Shown piece after piece: positions 10,128 through 19,501 of a DNA stretch of 64,000 nucleotides (positions within the stretch are counted from its first letter, which is position 1; the number at the start of each line of letters is the position of its first letter). The notes beneath the pieces are model-generated. The model searched no databases. It was not told where the DNA came from and saw nothing but the letters and a program-made list of their open reading frames with translations. A program made the position numbers and the translations under genes. The stretch covers positions 14,326,141-14,390,140 of the forward strand of contig OX439044.1 of assembly GCA_949317995.1 (NCBI GenBank), read 5' to 3'. The DNA comes from Acholoe squamosa (Eukaryota > Annelida > Polychaeta > Phyllodocida > Polynoidae).

Positions 10128-10799
10128 TGTCAATGGACCATTCTGGGTATTATTATTATTATTCATATTTACTAAATTCTTCGCCATATAAAGCCTAAGC
10201 TCTGCCCATGATCCACACTCAATAATCTGTATTCCTCAATAGGAACCAGGATCCTTTAGTCATCACAAACACACTTCCTCTATTAGACTCTGTGACATAA
10301 GGTACAAGGATGTAATAACATTCCAACCTTATCTACTCAGTCCAACTGGAGGAAGTGGGATCCACCCATGGTGCCATATTTGGAATGAGAGGATATTTCA
10401 CAATCTCCTCTCAATCCTCATTAACATAATCTACCCACAGGTGGCACTCTCTCCTTATGACACATGTCACTATTCTATTGAGCCACATGTACAGAACATT
10501 TCACAACACTGTGAGCTGCTCAAGCCCTCAGTATATAAGGTAGCTTGAGCTGCTCCCAATCATCTATTCCAAGCTATCTATTCTAAGCTATCATCTCTCC
10601 CAACTTACACCTTACACCTATACCTAGAACCTACGACAGGTTGAGCTATAGGATCGGAGGCAGAGCTTAGATCTTGGCGAGTGTTATCATTGTTACCACC
10701 TTTATGAAACACTCATGTTAGCTATGCAATAAAAGGATCAACTGAACTTCCCTGGATTCCGTGTACATTCACTTCACCACATGTAACCGTCCGTTGACA
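10128..10799 (+). repeat. 5' LTR of element L (672 bp)
   Basis: TATATAA at 10532-10538 and AATAAA at 10728-10733 give a normal U3-R-U5 layout on the plus strand. It differs from the 3' LTR by three substitutions that I could find, all CA here against CG there, and lacks 3 bp near 10229. Confidence 0.92.
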
Positions 10800-10802
10800 C
10801 GA

Positions 10803-10815
10803 TGGTGGATGAACC
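10803..10815 (+). promoter_or_regulatory. candidate primer-binding site of element L
   Basis: TGGTGGATGAACC starts three bases after the LTR. It resembles the primer site of the composite element (TGGTGGAGAAACC, 11 of 13 bases). The position is right; the matching tRNA is not established. Confidence 0.4.
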
Positions 10816-10851
10816 CTCCAAGAATATCCCACTACCAACCTCTCATTAAAC

Positions 10852-11109
10852 ATGAGCAATAGTGAGACATCACCTAAGGAGCCAGCTTCAGAACAACGCA
10901 CCTTTACATCACCTGGGCTAGACGCGCCCAACCAATCCACAAGTGATACTACACACCACTTCAAGAGGCAGACTTCATCACCTGACGCCTTCAAAATGAC
11001 CCAGCTATACCCACCCAACACACCAAGGATTACCACCCCTGGTAGGAGCTATACAGCGCCACAATCTGACGCCCACAGCGACAGCCCCAGGAACAGTCAC
11101 AATAATTAG
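10852..11109 (+). pseudogene. element L gag-like N-terminal fragment
   Basis: An 85-codon ATG frame starting 52 bases after the LTR, rich in Ser, Thr, Pro and Asn, without a recognisable capsid motif. The position suggests the start of gag; low-complexity proline-rich sequence continues past the stop to about 11225. No zinc knuckle is seen. Confidence 0.4.
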
Positions 11110-11259
11110 GATTCAGGGAACGGAACTACAGCACCTATAGTCCCCGACCCCGACCCCACAGGACCCGACCACACGACCACCCACCACTACTCCTGCTCCT
11201 ACTACTGAAGCAGAAGTTAACTCTCAATTGACTCTCACACCTCCAGGACTCTTGCACTG

Positions 11260-11457
11260 ATGATGAAAAACACAGCCAGAATACCTCGATTCTGGAGCCT
11301 AAAAAGCAAGTCTGGTCAATATGGACAGCAAGGTAAGGCCATTTTCGTTGATACAGGATTGACTACGAGTGCAGTATCTGTTAACATGGACAACCACTTG
11401 TATAGAGCTCTCGTTGATTCTGGCGCCTCCTTGTTTTTATTAACCAGAAATGGTTGA
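11260..11457 (+). pseudogene. element L retropepsin-like protease fragment
   Basis: The frame ends with Y-R-A-L-V-D-S-G-A-S-L-F-L-L, which matches the active-site region of retroviral-type aspartic proteases (D-S/T-G-A/S) with hydrophobic flanks. A GQYGQQGKAIFVDTG stretch precedes it. A stop follows eight codons after DSGAS, so the flap and second half are missing. No RT, RNase H or integrase follows, so L cannot be autonomous. Confidence 0.6.
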
Positions 11458-13096
11458 TAGAATAGCAAGCACACATTTTGAAATATGTTAGGAACCTTAG
11501 ACTCACAGTGTTACTGGCTGATAAAACCCCTTTTCCCTCCAAAAACATCCTACAATGTCTATAGTCAGAGTATAGGCATTGCCCCCCCCCCGCCCCCCAC
11601 CCCAGCCCTACAACCCAATCTATTATTCCTAACAAACCCACCCATTGTAACTTTCTTACCACCCTTCAAACAGACATACATAGAACCACCCAGACACTAT
11701 AGGCATATTTTCTTCGTGTAATAGATGTTTCCTCTCCATTTCCCCTTTATTATTTCAATGGAGAGTACTCATTAGAACCACCAAATTCACCTTTTTTTTT
11801 TATGTTTTATTTTTCCACAAATTCCATTTATCCCCTCCAAAATATCAAACCTTAGTACCACAACTAAGTGGGTGACATTGCCAAAATTTTTATTTAATTC
11901 TCTGAAGGCTCAGGCAGCCGTAAACTGGATGATCTGGTTGGCACGCCACATAAATTACCCACGGTCACAGCGTACGCTCGGTTTGTGTCCCATTAAATTG
12001 GGGCATGCATGCGCCGGTTTGTTACAAGCTCAGGGCTCCTCTATACCCTAAGGTATTACCAAATGACGGCCTACTGTAGGAGCGCAGTTCTCTTGCATCC
12101 TGGTCCGTGTTTATACCTCTGTTTACCATTGGTACTGAAATGTTTGGTGAGACACTTAATCAAATAATTCAGCACAGTTCCCTGCTGTGTTATCACAACA
12201 GGAACAAGTGCACCCCGGCAGGCTGACTTATCTCAGCACCACAACCATCAACCCCCCTTTCATAACTACAATATTCAGATCATCCAATGATCATCCGCAC
12301 CCCATAAAGGTCCATTAAATTTGCATATCACGCTGATCAGGTGTATGCAAACCAACCAATAGCTAGGCCCCGTGCCATATATGGGTGAGACATACCTTAT
12401 CGGGAAGCATGTAATGAGGAATTAGCCAACCTCATGAAGTGCTTATAAGCCTCACCCTACCCCCATCTTTCCCACTTCCCAAACAATATACCAAACTTAC
12501 CAAACCCAGTCACCATTTGGAGCAAGTATCCGGAGACCACAGGGCCAAATGTCGAGGCTGCCATGCAACCAGCCCAGGTAGGTTTTTGTCTTATGTGTCC
12601 ATTAGTAGCGTCATCAATCGTTCTAGCATGACAATGATGGATTATGCCATCATGTGACCCAGATACCCATTACATGCCAATGGTAGTGTGCGCCCAGAGT
12701 GCTTTGTAAAATGTGATAGTTGAATTCGCAGTCCACTTCATACCTTTCTACGACGACCTGACCACTTTAGATCTTACTTATTAACCTTTGGCAACACCCC
12801 ACCCACCCACCCACCCCACACACAACCCATCCTACATCAGATTACCCATTTATTTATTACCAATTTTTAAGCCTTAAGGCACCAAAGTCATATGGACTCA
12901 ACCCAGGGTGGCCCATCCATAGCCTTTTAGGCCCACATGGCAAATAGGAGCAAGGCCATGGATCTGTTTGGCAAGCTGTTCATTGTTATCAAGCCAAACG
13001 CCCCCACCACTGTATTGAACCATCTTAGCTCACTAATCACTAAAAACTCTTACAAAAGAGTCAGGGTAAAAATACATCAATTACTAGCCATAGATT
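11458..13096. other. non-coding, C-rich interior of element L (5' part)
   Basis: No reading frame with recognisable domains. The plus strand is rich in C and poor in G, with runs such as 11580-11620, a C-rich stretch near 12440-12480 and CCCA repeats near 12795-12830. The 3' part of L (19560-19720, 20270-20350) has the same skew. Confidence 0.6.
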
Positions 13097-13114
13097 AACC
13101 TGTAGAGGTCGGCG

Positions 13115-13118
13115 GAAA
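13115..13118 (-). terminator. Pol III-type T4 terminator after tRNA-like sequence
   Basis: TTTT on the minus strand, eight bases beyond the tRNA 3' end, the usual distance for Pol III termination. Confidence 0.6.
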
Positions 13119-13126
13119 ACGTCTTT

Positions 13127-13197
13127 GGAGAAACCGGGACTCGAACCCGGGACCCTCCAACTTCGAAGCGGAAGCTCTTCCTCTGAGCTACTTCCCC
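13127..13197 (-). tRNA. tRNA-like gene inside LTR (Ala-like body, anticodon CGA by numbering)
   Basis: 71 nt folding as a class I tRNA: 7-bp acceptor stem (GGGGAAG with TTTCTCC, two G-U pairs), 4-bp D stem (GCTC/GAGC), anticodon arm TCCGC-TTCGAAG-TTGGA with one mismatch, 5-nt variable region, and perfect T arm CCGGG-TTCGAGT-CCCGG. The discriminator is A (13126). The A box (TAGCTCAGAGG) and B box (GGTTCGAGTCC) fit Pol III consensus. D-loop length and overall sequence look most like eukaryotic tRNA-Ala(CGC), but the loop gives CGA, which would read Ser codons on a non-Ser body. It may be decayed, or kept only for its primer-like 3' end. Confidence 0.75.
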
Positions 13198-13352
13198 AGA
13201 CCTGACGTTCTCTACCTTCCACCTACATCTGGATCGGTATGACACAAGGGGGCAGTGTTCACTGGCTGACCAGCCCCTGGGGGCTGGTGCAACCGGGGAA
13301 CGGGGACAGATAGCATACCGCCATGGACTCACAGCCAGAGCTGGCCCCTACA

Positions 13353-13364
13353 CTCCTCCCCACC
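13353..13364 (-). promoter_or_regulatory. polypurine tract of composite element
   Basis: On the minus strand GGTGGGGAGGAG directly precedes TGTAGGGG, as expected for the plus-strand primer of a minus-oriented element. Confidence 0.7.
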
Positions 13365-13499
13365 AGCTTCAGCCAACCCTACTCCTCCAACCCAACCTCC
13401 AGCAGGTGACTAGTTTACCCCTAGCAGGTTGAAGCGTTAACTGTGTCATACCAGTCCAGGTACCGAGTTCTCTAGTCCCCCCACGGGTCAGGACCAACT
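13365..13499 (-). other. short non-coding interior of TRIM-like core
   Basis: With the primer site and polypurine tract this makes a 162-bp interior, far too short for a protein, as in TRIM elements. No gene seen. Confidence 0.65.
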
Positions 13500-13513
13500 C
13501 GGTTTCTCCACCA
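13500..13513 (-). promoter_or_regulatory. primer-binding site matching the LTR-encoded tRNA
   Basis: On the minus strand the LTR end CTACA is followed by one base and then TGGTGGAGAAACCG. That is the exact complement of the embedded tRNA-like 3' end CGGTTTCTCCA plus CCA: 14 of 14 bases. The next base breaks the match. Confidence 0.85.
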
Positions 13514-13514
13514 G

Positions 13515-13570
13515 TGTAGAGGTCGGCGGAAAACGTCTTTGGAGAAACCGGGACTCGAACCCGGGACCCT
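13515..13570 (-). repeat. partial LTR (last 56 bp) at cargo junction
   Basis: Matches the plus-strand start of the 252-bp repeats from TGTAGAGG through the tRNA acceptor and T arm, then ends abruptly at GACCCT and joins G2 pol sequence. Only the 3' third of the tRNA remains. Confidence 0.9.
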
Positions 13571-16500
13571 GGTGCTTATATGTGCGGGAGTGAGCATATG
13601 GAGGCGAGTGGCCGCACTAGGGGAGAGTGTGGGACACGCCTTCCCCCAAGTCATCCGTGTCTGGAATTCCTGAGAGGACTCGGATTGAATCTTGGTGATT
13701 CGGGAGACTTTCACCAGTTTACCAGTAACCCCTCACCTTTGGGGGGGAGACGGTGGTATGTACCCATATCTGTGGAAGGCCGGGTAGGGGAATTCTTAGT
13801 GGATACTGGAGCCAGCCACTCCTGTGTGTCCAAAAGATTTTTCGACTCGGTGGCCGGCAGTCATGAGAACCTCAAAACGGGGGTAAATGCTTGCACGGCC
13901 GACGGAAGCAGTATGCGTACATTTGGTAGGACGTTTATGCCTATCCGTATAGGAGGCAAGGAATTTGTTCTTTCGCCGACTATAGCAGAGGTTAGTGATG
14001 ACGGGATCCTCGGACTGGATTTTGCAAGCTTATACGGGGCCGTCTTGGACCCGAGGGATGGTATGATGAGTATACGGAACCCGTATGGCTTGCATATCCA
14101 ATGCGTATTGAGACAAGTGTCTTCGGTTGCATCGGTGATACACACGGTGAAGATCCCACCGGGTACCACTTGCGATGTCCTTTGTGGCGGATCAAAGGAA
14201 TGAAACTGGAGTCTATGAACCCGACACGGTGTATTTGTCGAGCATCGGGTTGGACTCAGTGGATACATTAGTGGCTAATGCAGCTTGGACTGTATTACCC
14301 ATAACTAACCGAAGTGGTTCGGTGGTTTATTTGAAGCGAGGCGACAGCATAGGTAGGATGAGTTCGGTAGAACATGTCGCCGAGGCTAAATTCAATAAAC
14401 CACTAAACCCTGTTAGTAAGCATCCTATGGATGAAGAATTCCAAAAGCTGATTGATCAGTCAGATTTAAAGAATAAGGAGGATAAGGATTGCCTAGCGAG
14501 ACTCCTACAAAAGTACGAGAGTGCTTTTGGTAGGGAAGGAGGACCGGTGGGTAGATCCGATAAGGTGTTGCACACCATAGATGTGGGCAACGAGAAACCT
14601 TTTAAAATCCCGTATCGTAGACTTCCTCTCAAGAAGAAGTTAATTTGTGAAGAGCAAATACAAAAACAATTGGACCTAGGGGTCATCGTGCCTAGCTCGA
14701 GTCCCTGGTCCAGCCCTGTTTGTATGACTACTAAGAAAGACGGTACAATCCGCTTTTGTGTCGACTACCGGAAACTGAACGGTATAACAAAGAAGAACTC
14801 GTATCCTTTACCAAGGATAGACGAGACTTTAGATAGCTTGGGCGGGAATCAATGGTTCTGTACCTTGGATTTACAATCCGGGTATTGGCAGATACCGATG
14901 CACCCCAATGACAAGGAGAAAACAGCGTTCTCCAGTCATATGGGGTTATTCGAGTATAATGTCTTGCCCCCCGCTACATTCGAGGCCATGATGGAATCCT
15001 TATTGAGCGATCTTTTGTGGAAGAAATGCTTGGTCTACTTGGACGACGTGGTCGTGTTCGGCAAGTCGTTCAAGCAGTGCCTTGCGAATCTGCAATTGGT
15101 CCTCGACCGGATACTATCGAACGGTCTAAAACTCAAACCCAAGAAATGTAATTTGTTTAAGAAATCAATCACATACTTGGGAAGGATCATTACCCCTACC
15201 GGGGTAAGCGCGGATCCGAAAAAATTGGTAGCTATGGAAGAATGGGAGAGACCCACGAGTGCTAAGGAGGTGAGATCATTTTTAGGATTTTGTTCCTATT
15301 ACCGTGATTTCATACCAAATTACTCTCGTGTCAGCTTCCCCATGCAGTGCTTAGCTCACTGGACCCCGGGTAGGGCACGGGACCCATTCCCATGGACCAG
15401 CGAGCAAGAAGAATCTTTTAATAAAATAAAAGATTTGTTTAGGAATACACCCGTGTTGAAATATCCCACTCCCGAGGGACATTTCATCTTAGACACCGAT
15501 GCGAGCAATGACGCGATTGGGGCAGCTCTCTCTCAGGTCCAGGAGGGAGTCGAAGTCCCAATAGCATTCGCTAGCAACACGCTAAGCAAGACCCAGCGGA
15601 ATTATTGTACCACCAAACGAGAACTTCTCGCAGTGGTGGTGTATACGAAGAAGTACAAGCATTTCCTTTGGGGGAGTGACTTTACTTTAAGAGCAGACCA
15701 TTCGTCTCTTAGGTGGCTCCTTAACTTTAAGGACGCCGAGGGGATGATTGGAAGATGGTTAGCTCATCTATCCGAATTCGGATTAGAGCATAAGCAAATA
15801 GAGCACCGACCCGGTGCTAAACATATCAATGCGGATGCCTTGTCAAGACGACCTATCCGAAGGTGCCAAAATGCCACTTGTGAAGACTGCGGAGCCCACA
15901 ATGCTGTGGTAGCCGGGCTGGTATTTAATTATACCACCCCCCGTATCCCCTGGGAGGAGGCTGTATGCAGCTATCTCGATTGGTCCCCGGGGACCATCAA
16001 GAAGTTTCAACAGTCAGACCCCACCACTGCGCGCAAAATGGAATACCTACGGTCAGGTATTAAACCGGCAAGGCCGCTAGTATCCCTGGAGGATAGGGAA
16101 GCGAGACGATTGCTAGCCCAATGGACCGAGCTAGAGATCCGAGACGGCATACTATGTAGGTGGAAGACAACTCCCACCAACGGTAGGCTGTTGCAAATAG
16201 TGATACCCGCCCCGATGAGGAGGGATATCATGTATTATTGCCATGGTCACCAAACGAGTGGCCATTTCGGTAAGAAGAGGTCAATAGAGCGCCTACAAAG
16301 GCGTTACTACTGGCCCGGTATGAGAGGCGACCTGCTCCGGTGGATCGCCACTTGCCCAGATTGTTGTAAAAACAAGCCGGGACCCGGCCTGGGTAAGCAA
16401 CCCTTATCGCAGGAATTGTTTGGTGTCAGATTCGCTCGGGTAGCGATAGACATAATCAGCGGGATTAAGACGACGCCCCGAGACAATACTTGTATGATGG

Positions 16501-17591
16501 TCGTAACCGACTACTATACCAAGTACACTCGGGTGTTCCCCCTTCCTAACCACAAAGCCGCCACATGTGCGGAGGCATTTGTGAAAGGCTGGGTGCTGCA
16601 TTTGGGTGTTCCCCTTATGATGCACAGCGACCAAGGAAGGGAGTTCGAGTCAGAACTTTGGCAGGAAATGTGCCATTACCTAGCCATTTGTAAGACCCGG
16701 ACAAACCCATACCGACCACAGTCGGATGGGCAGGTAGAGCGCTTCAACAGAACCCTTATACAAGTGCTAAAGCCCCTGGTTAATACCCACCAGGACGACT
16801 GGGATGAACAGTGCGAGTTTGTAGTACATGCCTACAACAACACTGTCCATTCATCCACTAATTGCACCCCAAACATGCTAGTGTTCGGCGAGGACATCAT
16901 AATGCCCGCCGACTTAGTGTATGGAGTGGTTGGGATAGACCCGAAGGCGCCCTGCACTGTGTTGTTTGTGGAGTCGTTAAGGGATCGGTTCAAACAGGCA
17001 TACGAGGCCGTTCGGAAAGAACTGCTGAAGAGTGCGAAGTGGCAGAAGGTGGGCTATGACACCAATGCTAAACGAATTCGCTTTAATGTTGGGGACAAAG
17101 TACTAAGGTACTACGAGCCGCTAGATAAGCTGAAGCTCGTAACGCCTTGGGAAGGTCCGTTTAAAATTATTCGCGTCATCTCCGAGTCCACGGTGATGAT
17201 GGAGGACTGCCTAACTGGTAGGAAATGGAAGACGAATGTCGGAAAACTTCGGCCCTGGAAGGGGCGCGAAGAGGCGGAGAGGGAGTTCGGTTACAAACCA
17301 CCCACGTCTGTCCCTAGCGGACCAGGAGTGGTAGTACCAATGAAGCGCCCTAGAGGCCGGCCGAGAAAGGCGCCGGGAGACGAGGTTATGGTGAAAAAGA
17401 AGACGAAGGCCAGGAAACGACCTAACCGTAAGAAAAGGAAGAATGTCTCGCTGAGTGAAGGCATTACGTATGGGAAAGGTCCTGCAGTGGCTAAGCGGAA
17501 TCCAGAAAAGGCCGTACGTAAAGCCGGGAAAAATAAAAGGCTAACCGAAGGCGTTAGACGCAGTCCCCGGTTGAGGTCTGCCGTAACCTAA
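13571..17591 (+). pseudogene. pol: G2 pol (protease-RT-RNase H-integrase), gag-less cargo, defective
   Basis: Pol polyprotein of a second Ty3/gypsy family, clearly homologous to G1 pol. Order: protease (LVDTGASHS near 13800), RT (YLDD near 15040), RNase H (DTDAS near 15495, ADHSSLRWL near 15700), integrase zinc finger (HGHQTSGH, CPDCC at 16240-16360), D,D-E core (AIDIISG, HSDQGREF, VERFNR) and a GPF module near 17150. A Lys/Arg-rich tail follows with an AT-hook-like RGRPRK near 17355. Two lesions: a small indel near 14183 shifts the frame (13580-14203 and 14175-17591 are in different frames), and six codons (F-G-L-C-N-A) are missing from the conserved RT PFGLCNAP motif near 14969. Gag is absent; the cargo starts inside the pol N terminus. 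Confidence 0.9.
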
Positions 17592-18103
17592 CTCAGTACA
17601 CAACGAGCTGCTGCGTGTTGTCCGCCATAGGCGGATAACATACGTTCCATGGCTGGAGATGCCGAACGCGCCCTCCCCGGGTGGCTGTATCCCGTGAGTG
17701 GCGGTCGGATTAACCGGTACATTCGCTTTGAAGCGTTGTATACACCGCCAAGCTCCAGACGATAGCACTCGGGTAGTAGGCCGCGTCTCGCATGTCGAGT
17801 CGAATGTTAGTTTGGATCTAGTTCCCTAGGTGGCGCCGCTGGTGCGGCGGGAAAGCGCGGAACTAGGTCACCGGATAGCCACGGCGGGATCTCGCGAGAC
17901 GAGAGGTCTGACGTCATACTGGTCATAACTAGAGCAGACTCGTGGTGGTTAGACGCCACCCGTTTTCGCTCTGGTTAGTGTTGGCGGTTTACAGCCCCTA
18001 GCTGTCGAGTTAGCTCGGTCTAACAACACCCCTTTGTTGGACGAATCCTTCGGGAGGAGTCCAACACATTTGCCAATTTTTATTGGAAGTCGCCCTCAGT
18101 GCC
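17592..18103 (+). other. G2 pol-ORF3 intergenic region
   Basis: About 510 bases without a reading frame, in the same position as the G1 pol-ORF3 gap. Short inverted motifs near 18025-18065 (TGTTGGACGAATCC, GGAGTCCAACA) could form a hairpin just before ORF3. No splice site called. Confidence 0.5.
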
Positions 18104-19245
18104 ATGGCACAGGGGACGATTGACGCTGCGCGTCAAACCGCCAACGTTCAGTTGGAACTAGACGAGGACCCGGAGGTCCCGTCTCGGGTCGTAGAGTCTA
18201 TGGACTCTTCGACTGAGGAGGCCGCCCGGACGCTCTCGGCTATGGCCGAGGCCACCGACCGGGAGAGGATGCCACCTCCACCACCACGCCCGGACCGCTC
18301 GTCTGCAGCAGCGGCTTCGGGTAGCAATGTAGATGTCTTAGACATTCCGATGTATCCTCCGGGATTCAAGACTCGCATCGAACGTATGGCACACGTCGAT
18401 TGCGAGGCCGGTGTTGTATACACCTCCTGGGGGACCTACATCCCCATGCACGCCTCTATGTTCGGATGCGGACCATTGGCAGTGAAGCAAGGCGTACCGG
18501 ATGCCATACCAGACGACTTCAAGACTCTGGTTATGGACTCGTGTAGCGACGAGTTGGCTGAAAATATGCCAGTCTCCTGGCTCCGCAACTACCTGAAGTT
18601 AGCAGAGAAGATGGCGGTCAACGAGAGTTTGGCCCGAGCCGTGCTCATCTCTGAGGGCATCACCCGAAAGGCCTCGGAGTTGAGGGAGTCTGAATCCGAC
18701 ATGGACACAGACTCCACTGTTACGTTGTCGTCGGTGGAAACCGACCGGGTCAAACGGTTGACCCACAAACCTGCGCCGACGGGTCCTCTCACCGAGAGTG
18801 ACTTGGAGGCTGAAGACATCCGGATCGCCGTCGAGAGGTCCACAACCGAGACCGACCCAAGTGCCGACATTCCTGACGCACCTGGTGAGATCTCGGAAGA
18901 GGACATCTCGCGCCAGCAGGCTGCTGTCGAAGCTAAGCGAGCCGAGCTCGCCAAGCAGCAGAAGCAGCTCACCGCAGCTCGTCGGGCCCACCGCAAACAG
19001 CAGGCCCAAGCCAAATCCAAGGTCTCTTCCGACTCTGACTCCCCGGTCAGCGGTAGGAGGAGTCCTCGTTCGGAGGGCAGGAATCCACGAGAGTCGGATT
19101 CCAGCCCTGAGGTACCGGCGCAGCCAACCAAGGTTGTGCGCCGGAAGAAGAAAAATGGAGCGAAAGCGTCTCCGGCAGAGCCCACACCCCCCACCAAGCC
19201 GAGGGGTAAGGGCAAACCGAAGGCGCCCGCCTCCACCTCCACCAG
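18104..19245 (+). CDS. G2 ORF3, truncated by junction with LTR
   Basis: Starts at an ATG in strong context (GCCATGG) and runs about 380 codons before the composite junction; the frame then reads on by chance through the LTR to a stop at 19385-19387. It shares with G1 ORF3 the position after pol, a proline-rich N terminus, the block V-S-W-L-R-N-Y-L-K-L-A-E near residues 155-180 (G1: E-S-W-L-M-D-Y-H-Q-M-A-K), and a basic GKGK-type tract ending in STSTSV (G1: KGKGKRSG to STSTSV). The Glu/Gln/Lys-rich stretch near residues 265-305 is probably helical. The zinc-finger and C-terminal parts are missing. ORF3 is thus a family trait, not a G1 oddity. Confidence 0.75.
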
Positions 19246-19497
19246 TGTAGAGGTCGGCGGAAAACGTCTTTGGAGAAACCGGGACTCGAACCCGGGACCC
19301 TCCAACTTCGAAGCGGAAGCTCTTCCTCTGAGCTACTTCCCCAGACCTGACGTTCTCTACCTTCCACCTACATCTGGATCGGTATGACACAAGGGGGCAG
19401 TGTTCACTGGCTGACCAGCCCCTGGGGGCTGGTGCAACTGGGGAACGGGGACAGATAGCATACCGCCATGGACTCACAGCCAGAGCTGGCCCCTACA
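19246..19497 (-). repeat. 5' LTR of composite element (252 bp, tRNA-bearing)
   Basis: Full copy of the repeat at 13101-13352 with one C/T difference. Preceded on the plus strand by CTCCACCAG, the same nine bases found before the partial LTR at 13515. In this position they belong to ORF3 Ser/Thr codons, so this is the likely microhomology of the capture event. Confidence 0.92.
19272..19342 (-). tRNA. tRNA-like gene inside LTR (second copy)
   Basis: Identical to the copy at 13127-13197: same acceptor, D, anticodon and T arms, same A and B boxes and T4 tract. Conservation is expected from LTR duplication at integration and does not itself prove function. Confidence 0.75.
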
Positions 19498-19501
19498 AAC
19501 C

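Larger units (their letters stand above)
13101..13352 (-). repeat. 3' LTR of composite element (252 bp, tRNA-bearing)
   Basis: Reads TGTAGGGG to CTACA on the minus strand. No TATA box or AATAAA found. It holds a GC-rich hairpin (ACCAGCCCC with its complement, near 13271-13290) and a whole tRNA-like unit close to its 3' end. Differs from the copy at 19246 by one C/T at a CpG. Confidence 0.9.
13101..19497 (-). mobile_element. composite TRIM-like retrotransposon with tRNA-bearing LTRs and antisense gypsy cargo
   Basis: Two 252-bp terminal repeats (TGTAG to CTACA) with one base difference are flanked by AACC at 13097-13100 and 19498-19501, so the whole 6.4 kb integrated as one unit. Polarity is minus: a purine-rich tract (reverse complement of 13353-13364) precedes the TGTAGGGG end, and a primer-binding site (13500-13513) adjoins an LTR end. 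In minus-strand order: full LTR, G2 cargo (antisense), last 56 bp of the LTR again, primer site, 162-bp interior, polypurine tract, full LTR. The core resembles a TRIM; the cargo was probably picked up by template switching at the primer site. Alternatively these are native G2 LTRs, but the polarity signals argue against that. Confidence 0.8.

Noticed and set aside
10852-11457. Possible complete gag-protease gene of element L
   Set aside because: Only an 85-codon low-complexity start and a fragment ending just after DSGAS; stops in between and no capsid or zinc-knuckle motif.
18589-19477. Long minus-strand reading frames over G2 ORF3
   Set aside because: They are shadows of the plus-strand ORF3 codon pattern in GC-rich sequence and contain the antisense tRNA translation; no domains.
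13101-19497. A normal plus-strand gypsy element with 252-bp LTRs
   Set aside because: The primer site and polypurine tract have the opposite polarity to pol, gag is absent, and an internal partial LTR sits at the pol junction.
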